A DNA stretch of 64,000 nt from Falsiroseomonas ponticola (GCF_016805305.1 NZ_JAERQN010000001.1:1426001-1490000), one strand, 5' to 3'; counted from the first letter of the stretch, positions 46,990 to 55,718 are shown. A program made the numbers and translations. Notes: a model not told the origin generated them from the sequence alone.

Positions 46990-47910
46990 CTATTTCAAGA
47001 TCCGTGTTAGGCCTACGATGTTACTTGCTGTGAAGTGACCAGCAGCGAGTACCGCATCCCATCGATCCGCACCGGAGCTTTCCTCGAAGAATACCTCCCA
47101 GTGACATACGCCCGCTTGGCGCGCCCTACCGATCTCCTTAAGACCCTCTTTCGCTGCTGGTGCCTCGCCGGCTGCCTGCACTGAGGACTCGAGCCTGTCG
47201 AGACAGGCGTTCGGATGTGGATCACGGAAGGGAGTGGCGCGGTAGAGCGCCTCAATCTGCGCTTCAAGGCCGAAAATGGCCTGATCCTTCTGCAGAAGGG
47301 CCTTAAGCTCCCCTAGAGAAAACAGAACACCTAATTCGCGGACGACGTCCGCTGTTTCGTCAGGTGTGTGCACAAAGTTGATCATGTTACTGTAGGCACC
47401 AAGCTGCGAACGCAAATGATCCGGGCGCCGCAAAACCATATCGGCAGGTCCCTTCAGCGCGGTTAGCATGTCAGCCGCAGGTGTGCCGCCCTGTGTTTGC
47501 CTGAGCAACAGCAAAAGTGAATCAGATGACGGGAGCAAGCGATCTATTGCCCTTAGCCGCTGTGAGGTAGCGATGTTCAGTTCATATCGCCACAGCTCGC
47601 GCATACTGAGCCGGTCGAAGCGGAACGTCTTAAACTGAACGACCTGGAAGCCATAACGCGCGATTGCATCAAGCCCGGCATGGAGCTTGCGTGCAATCAC
47701 CGCATCAGGCTTGAAGATCATGAACGTAAGAGAAGTGGCGCGCTGTGCTGCCGCTTCACCGAACACTTCACAGAAGGCGTTCCACGCTTCGCGATAATGA
47801 ACTTCGCGGGCGTACAACTCCGCCTTCAAAGGGTTTTGGGTGAAGTCCACTGGCAGATCCAGCGTCCGCGACTGGTCTGGAAACAACGGCATCACCTCAG
47901 CAGAAGACAT
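46990..47910 (-). CDS. Nucleoside-diphosphate-kinase-like protein, enlarged
   Basis: Protein of 306 residues whose residues ~59-200 follow the NDP kinase pattern: strand and Lys in TFMIFKPDAV (67-69), the region LKGPADMVLRRPDHLRSQLG, and NMINFVHTPDETADVV, in which His181 stands at the phosphorylated histidine (consensus NxxHGSDS). The GSD is replaced by TPD. N- and C-terminal extensions of about 58 and 105 residues are unusual for this ~140-residue family. Activity is therefore uncertain. It is the last gene of the low-G+C operon and overlaps the NagA-like gene by 14 bp. Confidence 0.65.
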   Translation of the reverse strand: MSSAEVMPLFPDQSRTLDLPVDFTQNPLKAELYAREVHYREAWNAFCEVFGEAAAQRATSLTFMIFKPDAVIARKLHAGLDAIARYGFQVVQFKTFRFDRLSMRELWRYELNIATSQRLRAIDRLLPSSDSLLLLLRQTQGGTPAADMLTALKGPADMVLRRPDHLRSQLGAYSNMINFVHTPDETADVVRELGVLFSLGELKALLQKDQAIFGLEAQIEALYRATPFRDPHPNACLDRLESSVQAAGEAPAAKEGLKEIGRARQAGVCHWEVFFEESSGADRWDAVLAAGHFTASNIVGLTRILK

Positions 47911-48925
47911 CAAGCGCGTTCCCGAGCGTAATCTTGCGTATCGCGTCGTTGTCAACCCCGACACGGCGCAAGTTACTTGCCTGCCGCGCAATGGTGCTCG
48001 TGCCGGCACTGACGACCCCCATATCCTGGTAAAGTAGTGAGTTGTCCGGTACTCGGTGCAACCGGTGGCCGCAAAGCACGGTAGAGTCGAGCCGGTCTGT
48101 CATGGCAAGCACACCGTCCTCACCAATCAACTCCAATGCTCGTCGAGCTATCAGGATATCGAGATGATCTCCATCGAAGTTAATGAAGTTACGGATGTTA
48201 CCTTCCGCGCCGTGGCGAATGAGTGCGGCCGGCACCAGCCCAATCTGCCGATCGAGGTCCTGGAGTGCCCAGCGCTCAATATCAAGAGCTTCTACTTCAG
48301 CGTCTCGACGGGCTTTCTCGGCGGCTGTGCGCCAGGCGTGGCGGATCAGGCGCGGCATGTCGTTGAACAGATGGTCCGTGAGGATCGGTGGCGCGTGAGG
48401 CCCTGCCACGTCTCGTTCAATGACGACTGCGTCGATCGTGGTGACCGTTCGTGCGGGATGACGCGGATCAAAATGCCCTAGCGCTGGCGATAGCCCGTGA
48501 TCAAGCAGAAGGGCTGCCACCCAGTGTGGCGACGGCTCATCGTGACTAGTCGCGGCATCGGGAGCTAGCACAACGTAGCGAAGCCCTTTTTGGCCGAGAT
48601 TTGCGATCCTTCGCCATTCGGCTCGATCTGGCCGCCAGAAGCCGAGCGGAGGTGTACCGCCGCGCCCAGCAAGCAGAGGTCCCTCCAAGGCGAAGCCGAG
48701 CAAATTACGGTAACGACCTTCCTGACGACCCAAATAAAACATCGAGAGCATTGAGGAGAAGGCGTCAATTAACTCGCGACGCAAAAAGACCGTAGCGATA
48801 CATGCACTACGCTCTGCTCTAAGCAACAATTCAACCGTGTCCAGGTCGTAGCTGCCGACTTCGGAAAAGTCGATCGGACCTATCCCGTGACAATGTGGAT
48901 CGGCGTACTCAAAATCTCCCACCAT
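47897..48925 (-). CDS. NagA-like amidohydrolase
   Basis: Protein of 342 residues resembling N-acetylglucosamine-6-phosphate deacetylase. Seen features: ADPHCHGIG (His11, His13), ALEGPLLAGRG (Glu81, the NagA LEGPF region), GHFDPRHPA (His151), TDHLFNDM (His185, the NagA THLFNAM region) and AMTDRLDST (Asp276). The C-terminus follows the NagA pattern (DAIRKITLGNALDVF). It should be a metal-dependent deacetylase or deformylase of an amide. It lies 33 bp after the formyltransferase gene. Confidence 0.75.
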   Translation of the reverse strand: MVGDFEYADPHCHGIGPIDFSEVGSYDLDTVELLLRAERSACIATVFLRRELIDAFSSMLSMFYLGRQEGRYRNLLGFALEGPLLAGRGGTPPLGFWRPDRAEWRRIANLGQKGLRYVVLAPDAATSHDEPSPHWVAALLLDHGLSPALGHFDPRHPARTVTTIDAVVIERDVAGPHAPPILTDHLFNDMPRLIRHAWRTAAEKARRDAEVEALDIERWALQDLDRQIGLVPAALIRHGAEGNIRNFINFDGDHLDILIARRALELIGEDGVLAMTDRLDSTVLCGHRLHRVPDNSLLYQDMGVVSAGTSTIARQASNLRRVGVDNDAIRKITLGNALDVFC

Positions 48926-48958
48926 TTTAAGAGCCTTGCTCAGTTTTGACAGATCGCT

Positions 48959-49780
48959 TCAATGCACAAGCAAGTCGAGGTCGACGCCGCCGGGGCCGAG
49001 CGGAACACCGTCGTAGTTCAGCTGCGGATTACCGCTAGAGTTATGTTCGGTGTCGCTGAGAGAGAATCTTCCTTCGGCAATGCCCTTCAGAGCGAAAGTC
49101 AAAGACGGCCAGTCGCTCACCTCTTTCTGGATCAGCTCATGTGCCTTGATATCGACAGCGCACCCGTCCTCGCCGCGCCGTACCCGCACACTGGGGCCGC
49201 GGCAGAGGATCGGTCCGGCATCGACGCCAGCAGTCACCAAGATCGTGCTCGTGCGGGTGAAAGGCTCGTTCTGCTCAATCGATCTACGCAGCCCGCCGAT
49301 TCCGACATAGGCCCTCTGCCCATTTCTGCACACGGCGAGATCCGCCGGATGCTGATTGATCATGCGGTGGTGAAAGCGTTCGAGCAGCGTGCCCTCGATA
49401 ATGCGTCGATAAGCAAGAACTGCGAGGTCAAGCGGACGCCCGCTTTCCCGCGAAAAGGCTGCAATCTCAACCTCAATCGCGTCGTGGAAATCACGCGCCC
49501 GCCTTCGATAAGCTGCTTGTGCCAAGGGGTTTCCCTTCGCGTTATGCCAAGAACCACAGATCGCTTCAAAATCATGCTCGATGACAGAAATGCCGCGTTG
49601 GCGGGCGAGCTGGGCTGCAGGCGTTTCCACACGGTCCGCAACTAGTAGGTGCAAGGCGGCGAGAAGCGGCGAACTATCACAGAATGCTAGTGCTGCGGCG
49701 AAATTCCCTGGACCGCCACTAGCAAAAAAGACAATGCCCATTGGGCGCCCGCACGGAGCATGGATTGGACGTGGGCTCAT
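48959..49780 (-). CDS. Formyltransferase, PurN/GART fold
   Basis: Protein of 273 residues with the N10-formyl-tetrahydrofolate-dependent transferase fold. MGIVFFASGGPGNFAAAL starts the Rossmann-like part; the catalytic segment is MINQHPADL with Asn142 and His144, and VDAGPIL supplies Asp187, matching the PurN Asn-His-Asp triad. It is longer than PurN and not placed near purine genes, so it probably formylates a different amine. The start overlaps the aminotransferase stop (ATGA). Confidence 0.78.
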   Translation of the reverse strand: MSPRPIHAPCGRPMGIVFFASGGPGNFAAALAFCDSSPLLAALHLLVADRVETPAAQLARQRGISVIEHDFEAICGSWHNAKGNPLAQAAYRRRARDFHDAIEVEIAAFSRESGRPLDLAVLAYRRIIEGTLLERFHHRMINQHPADLAVCRNGQRAYVGIGGLRRSIEQNEPFTRTSTILVTAGVDAGPILCRGPSVRVRRGEDGCAVDIKAHELIQKEVSDWPSLTFALKGIAEGRFSLSDTEHNSSGNPQLNYDGVPLGPGGVDLDLLVH

Positions 49781-51129
49781 GGAACCGACGACTCCAAGGA
49801 AACGCTCTCAAAGGTCTGGTTAAGCAGTCCCTCGATCACCTCCATGTCGCTATCGGTTAGCGTCAGCGGAGGATGCAGCGCGAGAACGTCGTTCGTCATG
49901 CCGGTGCTGGCTACAAGGAGACCGTAGTAGCCGGCGACGGGATTATCCGCCCCTGCTTGCTTAGCCACCTCGCGCAACCGCTCGGCCAAGGGAGCACGAA
50001 GTCGCAAGCGTAACACCGCGCCGACTACCCCCGCGTCGATTACCAGCGGAAATCTGGTTGCGATACTTGCTCCAAGCCTATTGAGGAAAGAACATACGGT
50101 CTTGACCTTGTGCTCAACTGTATCCGTGTCGAGAAACCGGCCCAACACGACCCTTGCCAAGGCGAAGCTTAAAGGATTGTTAGCAAAAGTAATCGAATGT
50201 GAGCCCGGCGGGAAATTTTGCGGGTCAAGCAGCGGCTCACGCGCCCATACGCAGCTGAAAGGCGCCATCCCGTTGGTCAGCGCCTTCGAAAGAACGATTA
50301 TATCGGGAACAATTTCGTAGCGCTGAACTCCTAGCGCGGTGCCAAGCCGATACAGGCCAGTGAACACTTCATCAGCGATAATAAGGACCCCAGCTTGCCG
50401 AAGTTCACTAATTACACCGGCGAGGTATCTTTGGTCGGGAACAGCCATCCCCCCAACGTTGAGCATCGGCTCAAACACGAATGCGATGAGTCGGGTGAGA
50501 TCGCCCCTACTAACGAGCCCTGCAAAATCTTCGCGGAACAAAGATGCAGCATAGGTGCCACATTCGACATTGCATACCTCGGGCCTTCTACCGAACCGAC
50601 ATCTGACGCAGTCGGGAAGAGGCAATCGCGTCACAGGCAGGAATGAGCCAATCCAACGCCGGTATCGATCGCTAGAGCTTAGCTGGCTAGTGAAGGGTGA
50701 GCGACCGTGGTAGGCGCCTTCGAACGTCACAATACGCTCTCCGCCAACCCGGTTAAATGCAGCAATTTTTACTGCAAGTTCAATGCCTTGTGCCCCGCCA
50801 AGATCAAATGCGACGCGGCCCCGCACTCCCGTCTGCGCCTCTATCCAATTCGCGATCTGCTCGGCATAATCCAGGCGAAGTGCAGATTCGCAAAACGATG
50901 GCAGAAGCGGCAGTTCGCCTAGGATTGCACATGCTTCGGCCAAAATCGTCTGGTCATATCCAAATGCAGCCGCCCCATTCGCTGCTTCGGCGTCTAGATA
51001 CCGGCGACCGTTAGCGTCGGTGAGCGTCGCGCCGCTGCCAGAGTGAAAGATTGGAACAAAATGTCCACGGTAAACGAAGTCGCCCTTTCCGAGAAAGCTG
51101 GCGCCCGTGGCTAACGCGGCGTCGCTCAT
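49777..51129 (-). CDS. Class III PLP-dependent aminotransferase
   Basis: Aminotransferase of 450 residues. Schiff-base Lys282 lies in VLSKALTNG and the PLP-ring Asp253 in IADEVFTG; EGAYHGRS is the phosphate-side segment. An insertion holds four Cys (174, 177, 186, 190) in a CxxC...CxxxC arrangement, as in a known subgroup of this family. The C-terminus is normal. It would make or remove an amine in the pathway encoded by this operon. It overlaps both neighbours by four bases, so expression is coupled. Confidence 0.9.
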   Translation of the reverse strand: MSDAALATGASFLGKGDFVYRGHFVPIFHSGSGATLTDANGRRYLDAEAANGAAAFGYDQTILAEACAILGELPLLPSFCESALRLDYAEQIANWIEAQTGVRGRVAFDLGGAQGIELAVKIAAFNRVGGERIVTFEGAYHGRSPFTSQLSSSDRYRRWIGSFLPVTRLPLPDCVRCRFGRRPEVCNVECGTYAASLFREDFAGLVSRGDLTRLIAFVFEPMLNVGGMAVPDQRYLAGVISELRQAGVLIIADEVFTGLYRLGTALGVQRYEIVPDIIVLSKALTNGMAPFSCVWAREPLLDPQNFPPGSHSITFANNPLSFALARVVLGRFLDTDTVEHKVKTVCSFLNRLGASIATRFPLVIDAGVVGAVLRLRLRAPLAERLREVAKQAGADNPVAGYYGLLVASTGMTNDVLALHPPLTLTDSDMEVIEGLLNQTFESVSLESSVP

Positions 51130-52217
51130 CGAGCTTCCAACCGTTCAGCAATGGCAGCAGGCACTTTGTCCTGCATGCCAAAGAGTTGCGGAAGCAAACT
51201 TCCCCAATCCCGGAAGCGGTTGTCGTCCGTTGGCTTTATCGCCGCAAAAACCTCGCTGGGCACGCTGTCGCCCGACAGCGCGTTCAGAAAGCCAAGAAGA
51301 TGAGAGACTGGCGCATGGGTCATCGTATCGTTCGTTTGCTGCGCGAACACACCCCAGTCGACCTCTCCAAACCGCACGAGAGGCGCGAGATACGCTAGAT
51401 CACGCAAGCTACGTTTGCCGTGGATTGCGACCTCGTTGTAATAGCGCGCAAGGCCAAACCATAGATGATCGGCGTCACAAAGCGTCGGGAGACCCTGTCG
51501 GACGACGCGTCTAGCAAGTAGGGCTTCGCAATCGACGTCAGACGCAATCCCATGGTGCAAGTCAACCTCGAGCACCAAAGCGGCAGCGTCGGCAAACACC
51601 CAGAGCGGCATCTTACAAAAATCAGACGCAGCCTGTCGCTCCGCGTCCGTGAGCGCAAAATCGACCTGTCGATTGAAAGCGACCAACTCATAGTGCTGCG
51701 CTTCGAGCGCAGCAATTTCTTGCACGTCTCGACGTATGAGCATTCGCGCCTGCCGGTCGAAGATCATCTGCCGATATCCTAGAGCGTAGAGCGCGCATTT
51801 CGCTTCCTCCACGAGACTGCGTGGCAGAAGGATGTCGAGGTCGGCCGCCATACCGACAGCCGCTCCGTCGCGCACGCGTCTGGACAGCGCCGCGCCTTTG
51901 AAGACCGCGAAGGAAATGCCGGCCTCCGCAAGCGCCCCGTTGATTCGCACCAGTTCCTCTGCCTGAGCCGCCGCAACGCGGTCGTAAACTCGTTGGAGTG
52001 GGATCTCCGCTCTTTGCGATTCAGAAACAAAACTCTGTCCCGAACCGGAAAGAGTCCAGTAATAAAGGCTATCTATGCCGCGACGGCGCAACTCATCTAT
52101 CGACGGTATGTCGAGATGGATTTGAGGTGCAGCAGCAAGCCTCGCATTGTCGCGCGCAAGCCACCGTAGCAGATCAACAGCTGCTGCGGCCCAACGGGGC
52201 AGGCCGGATGCTTCCAT
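51126..52217 (-). CDS. Nucleotidyltransferase-like protein (PF14907 type)
   Basis: Protein of 363 residues. Around residues 103-130 it reads FAVFKGAALSRRV and then MAADLDILLP, matching the LKGxAL...DxDLLV pattern of the uncharacterised nucleotidyltransferase family PF14907, with Asp126 and Asp128 as probable metal ligands. Members are frequent in peptide and natural-product clusters, where their role is unsettled. The gene lies 14 bp after the small Ser-rich ORF and overlaps the aminotransferase by four bases. Confidence 0.7.
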   Translation of the reverse strand: MEASGLPRWAAAAVDLLRWLARDNARLAAAPQIHLDIPSIDELRRRGIDSLYYWTLSGSGQSFVSESQRAEIPLQRVYDRVAAAQAEELVRINGALAEAGISFAVFKGAALSRRVRDGAAVGMAADLDILLPRSLVEEAKCALYALGYRQMIFDRQARMLIRRDVQEIAALEAQHYELVAFNRQVDFALTDAERQAASDFCKMPLWVFADAAALVLEVDLHHGIASDVDCEALLARRVVRQGLPTLCDADHLWFGLARYYNEVAIHGKRSLRDLAYLAPLVRFGEVDWGVFAQQTNDTMTHAPVSHLLGFLNALSGDSVPSEVFAAIKPTDDNRFRDWGSLLPQLFGMQDKVPAAIAERLEAR

Positions 52218-52231
52218 TCGAATAGGCCAGC

Positions 52232-52552
52232 TTAAGTCGATGGCTTGCCCGGCGTAAACGAAATGCGAGCAGAGATGGAACCTTCAGCAGACGTCAACGA
52301 CGTCAGAGCGGATATTACTCGCTTGCCACTGCCGTTGAGTGCGATTACCGCCGACCGCCCAGCACCAACAGCGGAGGCGATGACGTCCGCAACGTCCTTC
52401 AGGGGCACTCGAATGCTAACCACGGCGCTGTCAGCACGCGGCGCAGCTATGCTGATGACACCCGAAATGGGCAGCGCGCCCGACACAGACGTCAGTGCAG
52501 AAGTGCCCGCGGCCGTGCCTGACACGGCAACCTTCTTGGACCCGGAACTCAT
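52232..52552 (-). CDS. Small Ser/Ala/Val-rich protein, first gene of the low-G+C operon
   Basis: Protein of 106 residues with no recognised family. It is rich in Ser, Ala, Val and Ile and has alternating beta-like stretches (GVISIAAPRADSAVVSIRV, SARISFTPGKPS). There is no signal peptide, Cys or membrane helix. An excellent AAGGAGG lies 9 nt before ATG 52552, and a TTTACA at 52611-52616 could serve as -35. Being first and tightly linked to enzyme genes, it could be a substrate or carrier protein, but this is a guess. Confidence 0.6.
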   Translation of the reverse strand: MSSGSKKVAVSGTAAGTSALTSVSGALPISGVISIAAPRADSAVVSIRVPLKDVADVIASAVGAGRSAVIALNGSGKRVISALTSLTSAEGSISARISFTPGKPST

Positions 52553-52629
52553 GAAAAAATTCCTCCTTCTAGAGTTTCCCATTGAGATGATTGCGCAATC
52601 CGATGGGCTGTGTAAACATAGAATCACTT

Positions 52630-52890
52630 TTCTCGCCGCTGGTCTTGCCGGGGGTCCTTTCTGGGTGTGCTTCCTAACGGACTGCCTGGCAAACTCGCTT
52701 GGCGTGAGACCACGCAGGTTCGTGTGAGCGAGGGTGGCGTTGTGGTCCGGCCGGCCACTGGCTGAAGAAGCGCTGCGTATCGGAGAGCCTGTCGAACACG
52801 TGCTCGCTGAGGCACTCGTGCGGAGGCGCCCGATCCGGCTTACTCAGGGGGTGTTCTGCACCGGCTTGCCAGGCGCGGTATAGTGCCAGC
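52630..52890 (-). pseudogene. IS3-family transposase C-terminal relic
   Basis: Degenerate coding traces on the minus strand: WHYTAPGKPVQN, then in another frame ECLSEHVFDRLSDTQRFFSQW, then DHNATLAHTNLRGLTPSEFA. Together they follow the end of the IS3-type rve integrase domain, with frameshifts and a stop between parts. It borders the start of the low-G+C operon. Confidence 0.65.
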
Positions 52891-52918
52891 CGACGCCGCG
52901 CAATGCACCTTCAGATCT

Positions 52919-52922
52919 CTAG
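52919..52922. repeat. IS target-site duplication CTAG, left copy
   Basis: CTAG directly outside the left inverted repeat, matching the copy at 54228-54231 and the YTAR rule of IS5-subgroup elements. Confidence 0.6.
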
Positions 52923-54227
52923 CAGGCTGCTGAAATTCCCCCCTCTCGCGATTGGTCCTGGATCATGATTCGCTGGCTTCAGTGAGACGGGGGGACGAGG
53001 TCGGGATGCGGGGCAAGGACGATGCGCGGGGCTCGCTGTTCGGCTACGTCGTTCTCGAGCAACCGATCCGGCCTGACCACCCGCTGCGGCTGATCCGCAC
53101 CATCGTCAACGCGGCGCTGACCGAGATTTCGGCCGAGTTCGACGTGCTCTACCCGCCAACGGGCCGGGATTCGATCCCGCCCGAGCGGCTGCTGTAGGCG
53201 CTGTTGTTGCAGGCCTTCTATTCGATCCGCTCGGAGTGCCAGCTGGTCGAGCGGATCGACTTCGACCTGCTGTTCCGGTGGTTCGTCGGGCTCGGCGTGG
53301 ACGACCCGGTCTGGGACGCCACGACCTTCACCAAGAACCGCGACCGCCTGCTGGATGGCGAGGTTGCCGCGCGCTTCCTCGCCACCGTGCTGGCGCAGCC
53401 GAAGGTGCGTGGCCTGCTCTCGATTGAGCATTTCTCGGCGGATGGCACGCTGCTGGAGGCCTGGGCCAGCACCAAGAGCTTCCGGCCCAAGGACGGCTCC
53501 GGCCCGCCACCCGACACGGGGCGCAATGGCGAGCAGGACTTCCGTGGCCAGAAGCGCAACAACGAGACGCATGCCTCGACGACCGATCCCGACGCCCTGC
53601 TGTTCCGCAAGGGCCCGGGCAAGGAGGCCAAGCTCTGCTTCATGGGGCATGCGCTGATGGAGAACAGGAACGGCCTGATCGTCGGCGCCGTGGCGACCCG
53701 CGCCTCGGGCCATGCCGAGCGGCTGGCCGCGCTGCACTTGATTGAGCCCCATGCCGACCGGCCGAGCAAGGTCACGCTCGGCGCCGGAAAGGGCTTCTAC
53801 GCGCACGACTTCGTCGCCGAACTCCGCGAGATCAACGTCGCCCTACACCTGGCGCAGAACATCAGCCGGCCACGCTCTGCCATCGATGGCCGCACCACCC
53901 GCCACGCTGGCTACGCGGTCAGCCAGCGGATCAGGAAGCGGATCGAGAAAGCCTTCGGCTGGGCCAAGACGGTGGCCGGGCTGCGCAAGGCCCGCCACCG
54001 CGGCCTGCCCAAGATCGACAGGCAGGTCACCCTGGCCATGGCCGCCTACAACCTCGTCCGCCTGCCGAAGCTGCTAGACGAAGCGACGTGACGCTCGAAA
54101 AGCGCCCGCACGATCTCTGGCAGTGGGAACACGCCCCGGGCCGACCACGCCGTCGCCGTCCCACACGACCGATCAGGGCGAGAACGGAACTCGATCCGGC
54201 ACGCGGACCAGGCTTTTCAGCAGCCTG
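52923..54227 (+). mobile_element. IS5-family insertion sequence
   Basis: A complete element of about 1305 bp. The terminal repeats are CAGGCTGCTGAAA at 52923-52935 and its exact complement at 54215-54227, flanked by CTAG on both sides. It carries one DDE transposase gene in forward orientation, interrupted by an amber codon. Intact ends suggest it could still be moved in trans. Confidence 0.88.
53006..54091 (+). pseudogene. IS5-family transposase with in-frame TAG
   Basis: Translation starts MRGKDDARGSLFGYVVLE and runs to PPERLL, then meets TAG at 53195-53197 where relatives have an Arg codon (LLRALLLQ). The frame continues without shift as ALLLQAFYSIRSE, FRWFVGLGVDDPVWD and a normal C-terminus with AFGWAKTVAGLRKARHRG. 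All remaining codons look intact, so a single nonsense mutation separates it from a full gene of about 361 codons. Confidence 0.85.
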
Positions 54228-54231
54228 CTAG
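54228..54231. repeat. IS target-site duplication CTAG, right copy
   Basis: Second CTAG, immediately after the right inverted repeat of the IS5-type element. Confidence 0.6.
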
Positions 54232-54659
54232 TTGTGCGGTGTAGAAATGAACACCGGCGGCCGTAGGCCGCGTTCTCACGGTGGCGCAAGCTTCGGCCTG
54301 CATGGGCGAGCGCCTCGCCAACCTGTACCGTCCTTCTTGAAAGGGAAGTGCCGGAAAGAATGTATGCACATCCGTGGCGACGGGTGCTTTTCACGACCTA
54401 TTCCCTGAGCTTGTCATTCTTCGAGTCCGTCGGCGCGTGGCCGTGGGAAGACGCTCATGCGGCCGAGGGTCGTGTTGTAGGAGGCAGGCTGGACAGTCGC
54501 ACCTGGGGTCGGGCGTGGAGCCAAGCCAATTCCGACGAGAGATCGACTTCTGACCGCGCTGACGTTTGCGCGGGAGAGCGGGCTTCTGGATTAAGGTCTC
54601 GGCGCATAGTGTTCAGGAGCGACCCGCCGCTCGCAAGGGGCACAGGAACTCGTCCGTCG
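54232..54659. other. No recognisable gene
   Basis: About 430 bp between the IS5 element and the first phage lysis-type gene. Short frames exist on both strands but show no ribosome site or family signal. It probably represents decayed phage or insertion-sequence DNA. Confidence 0.4.
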
Positions 54660-54839
54660 TCACCCACCTAGCATCCGGCGGAGTACAGCAATGACGCTGC
54701 CCTCGCCGACGAGCAGCAGGAGCACGATGGCCGCGAGCACGACCTCGATGCGCCCGAGCCGCTCGTTGGCCTGCTTCCACCGCTCGGCGCAGACAGCCTC
54801 GTGCACGGCGAGCTTTGTCGCCACGTCGTCCTCGCTCAT
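54660..54839 (-). CDS. XhlA-like small phage membrane protein, copy A
   Basis: A 59-residue protein: a polar N-terminus with a predicted helix (AVHEAVCAERWKQANERLG) followed by one membrane helix (VVLAAIVLLLLVGEGSV) and a basic tail. This is the layout of the XhlA/hemolysin-type lysis accessory proteins of prophages. It is about 98% identical in protein to copy B at 56011 (one substitution, Glu/Asp at 26). Confidence 0.65.
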   Translation of the reverse strand: MSEDDVATKLAVHEAVCAERWKQANERLGRIEVVLAAIVLLLLVGEGSVIAVLRRMLGG

Positions 54840-54857
54840 CGTCTCGCCCCCTGTTCC

Positions 54858-55347
54858 CTACAGCCGCTCGACGATCCGGAAGGCGCGGTTCAGCAGCTGG
54901 AAGCTGCCACGCGCGGCGGCGGCCTCCTCGCCCGGCTGGTTCACCGCGCCCCAGATCGCGCGCCGGTTCGTCTCAGCCCGCGGGTCACCAGTCTCCGGGA
55001 TCCAGAGCGCGTCGCGCGCCGCGCCCAGGCGTCGCACCAAATCGCGGTGCGCGTCCGTCGCCTCGGCGCGCGACAGCGCCGGCAGTGTGAAGGCTGCGAA
55101 ACGCGGGTTGGCCAGCGCGGGCACGACGAACTCGGCGCCGGTGAGCGGGTTGCGATCGCGCTGGTCGAGCACGACGCGGCCCACGCGCACGCCGTAGGCG
55201 ATGCCGCGTGTGAGCCGCCAGAGCGGCCACGCAGCGAGGATGCCGATGTCGATAGCGGGCAGGGAGGCGTCGGCGACGCAGACCATCAGGTAGCGCGCCG
55301 TCGCCGCGCTGCTCCGCAGCAGGACGACGTTGCCATTGGCCTCGTCG
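54858..55347 (-). pseudogene. Truncated copy of the phage tail protein C-terminus
   Basis: From the DEANGNVV segment to the end (LLNRAFRIVERL) this frame matches the last ~160 residues of the 685-residue protein at 56209-58266, with scattered substitutions. Upstream of that point homology ends, so only the 3' part of the gene remains. Together with the XhlA-like gene it forms a second, older or independently acquired copy of the prophage end. Confidence 0.75.
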
Positions 55348-55529
55348 TACGAATTCATCTGCAACGCATGGGCGCTGGATCCGCAACGCTTCACGGCAAA
55401 TCCGCACTGCCAAATGCCGGGCGTAGCATCTAAGGAGCTCCGTCCGTCTGGCGGCCGCGTCGCCCTGCGGCCGGATGTCGGCCACGTGTCCATCGACGGA
55501 CACGTGGCTCTCTCGCAAAGCCTGCCGCC

Positions 55530-55718
55530 CTACACGTCGGGGGTGGTGGTAGGAACTCGACTAGTTACTCTCTTTGCGTGGGCATCTTCCTTGGATTCGG
55601 GCAAATTATTTGCAGCCTGCTCAACTGATCCGGCCACCTCTTTGCGAGTATAATTATCCGGAATTTCTACATTGGGACTCATGTTTGGTGGATTCTTTCT
55701 CTTGTTCGATCCTGACAT
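55530..55718 (-). CDS. Small hydrophilic hypothetical protein
   Basis: Frame of 62 residues, rich in Asn, Pro, Lys, Glu and Thr (starts MSGSNKRKNPPNMSPN). A GAGGGG lies about 6 nt before ATG 55718. It has lower G+C than the flanking phage copies and no recognised family. It sits between the two phage copies and could belong to inserted DNA. Confidence 0.4.
   Translation of the reverse strand: MSGSNKRKNPPNMSPNVEIPDNYTRKEVAGSVEQAANNLPESKEDAHAKRVTSRVPTTTPDV

Noticed and set aside
49777..51129. Four-Cys cluster in the aminotransferase as a novel metal site
   Set aside because: A similar Cys pattern is known in a subgroup of class III aminotransferases, so it is not a special feature of this protein.
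52553..52640. Complete promoter for the island operon
   Set aside because: TTTACA is seen at a suitable distance, but no acceptable -10 follows at 16-18 bp.
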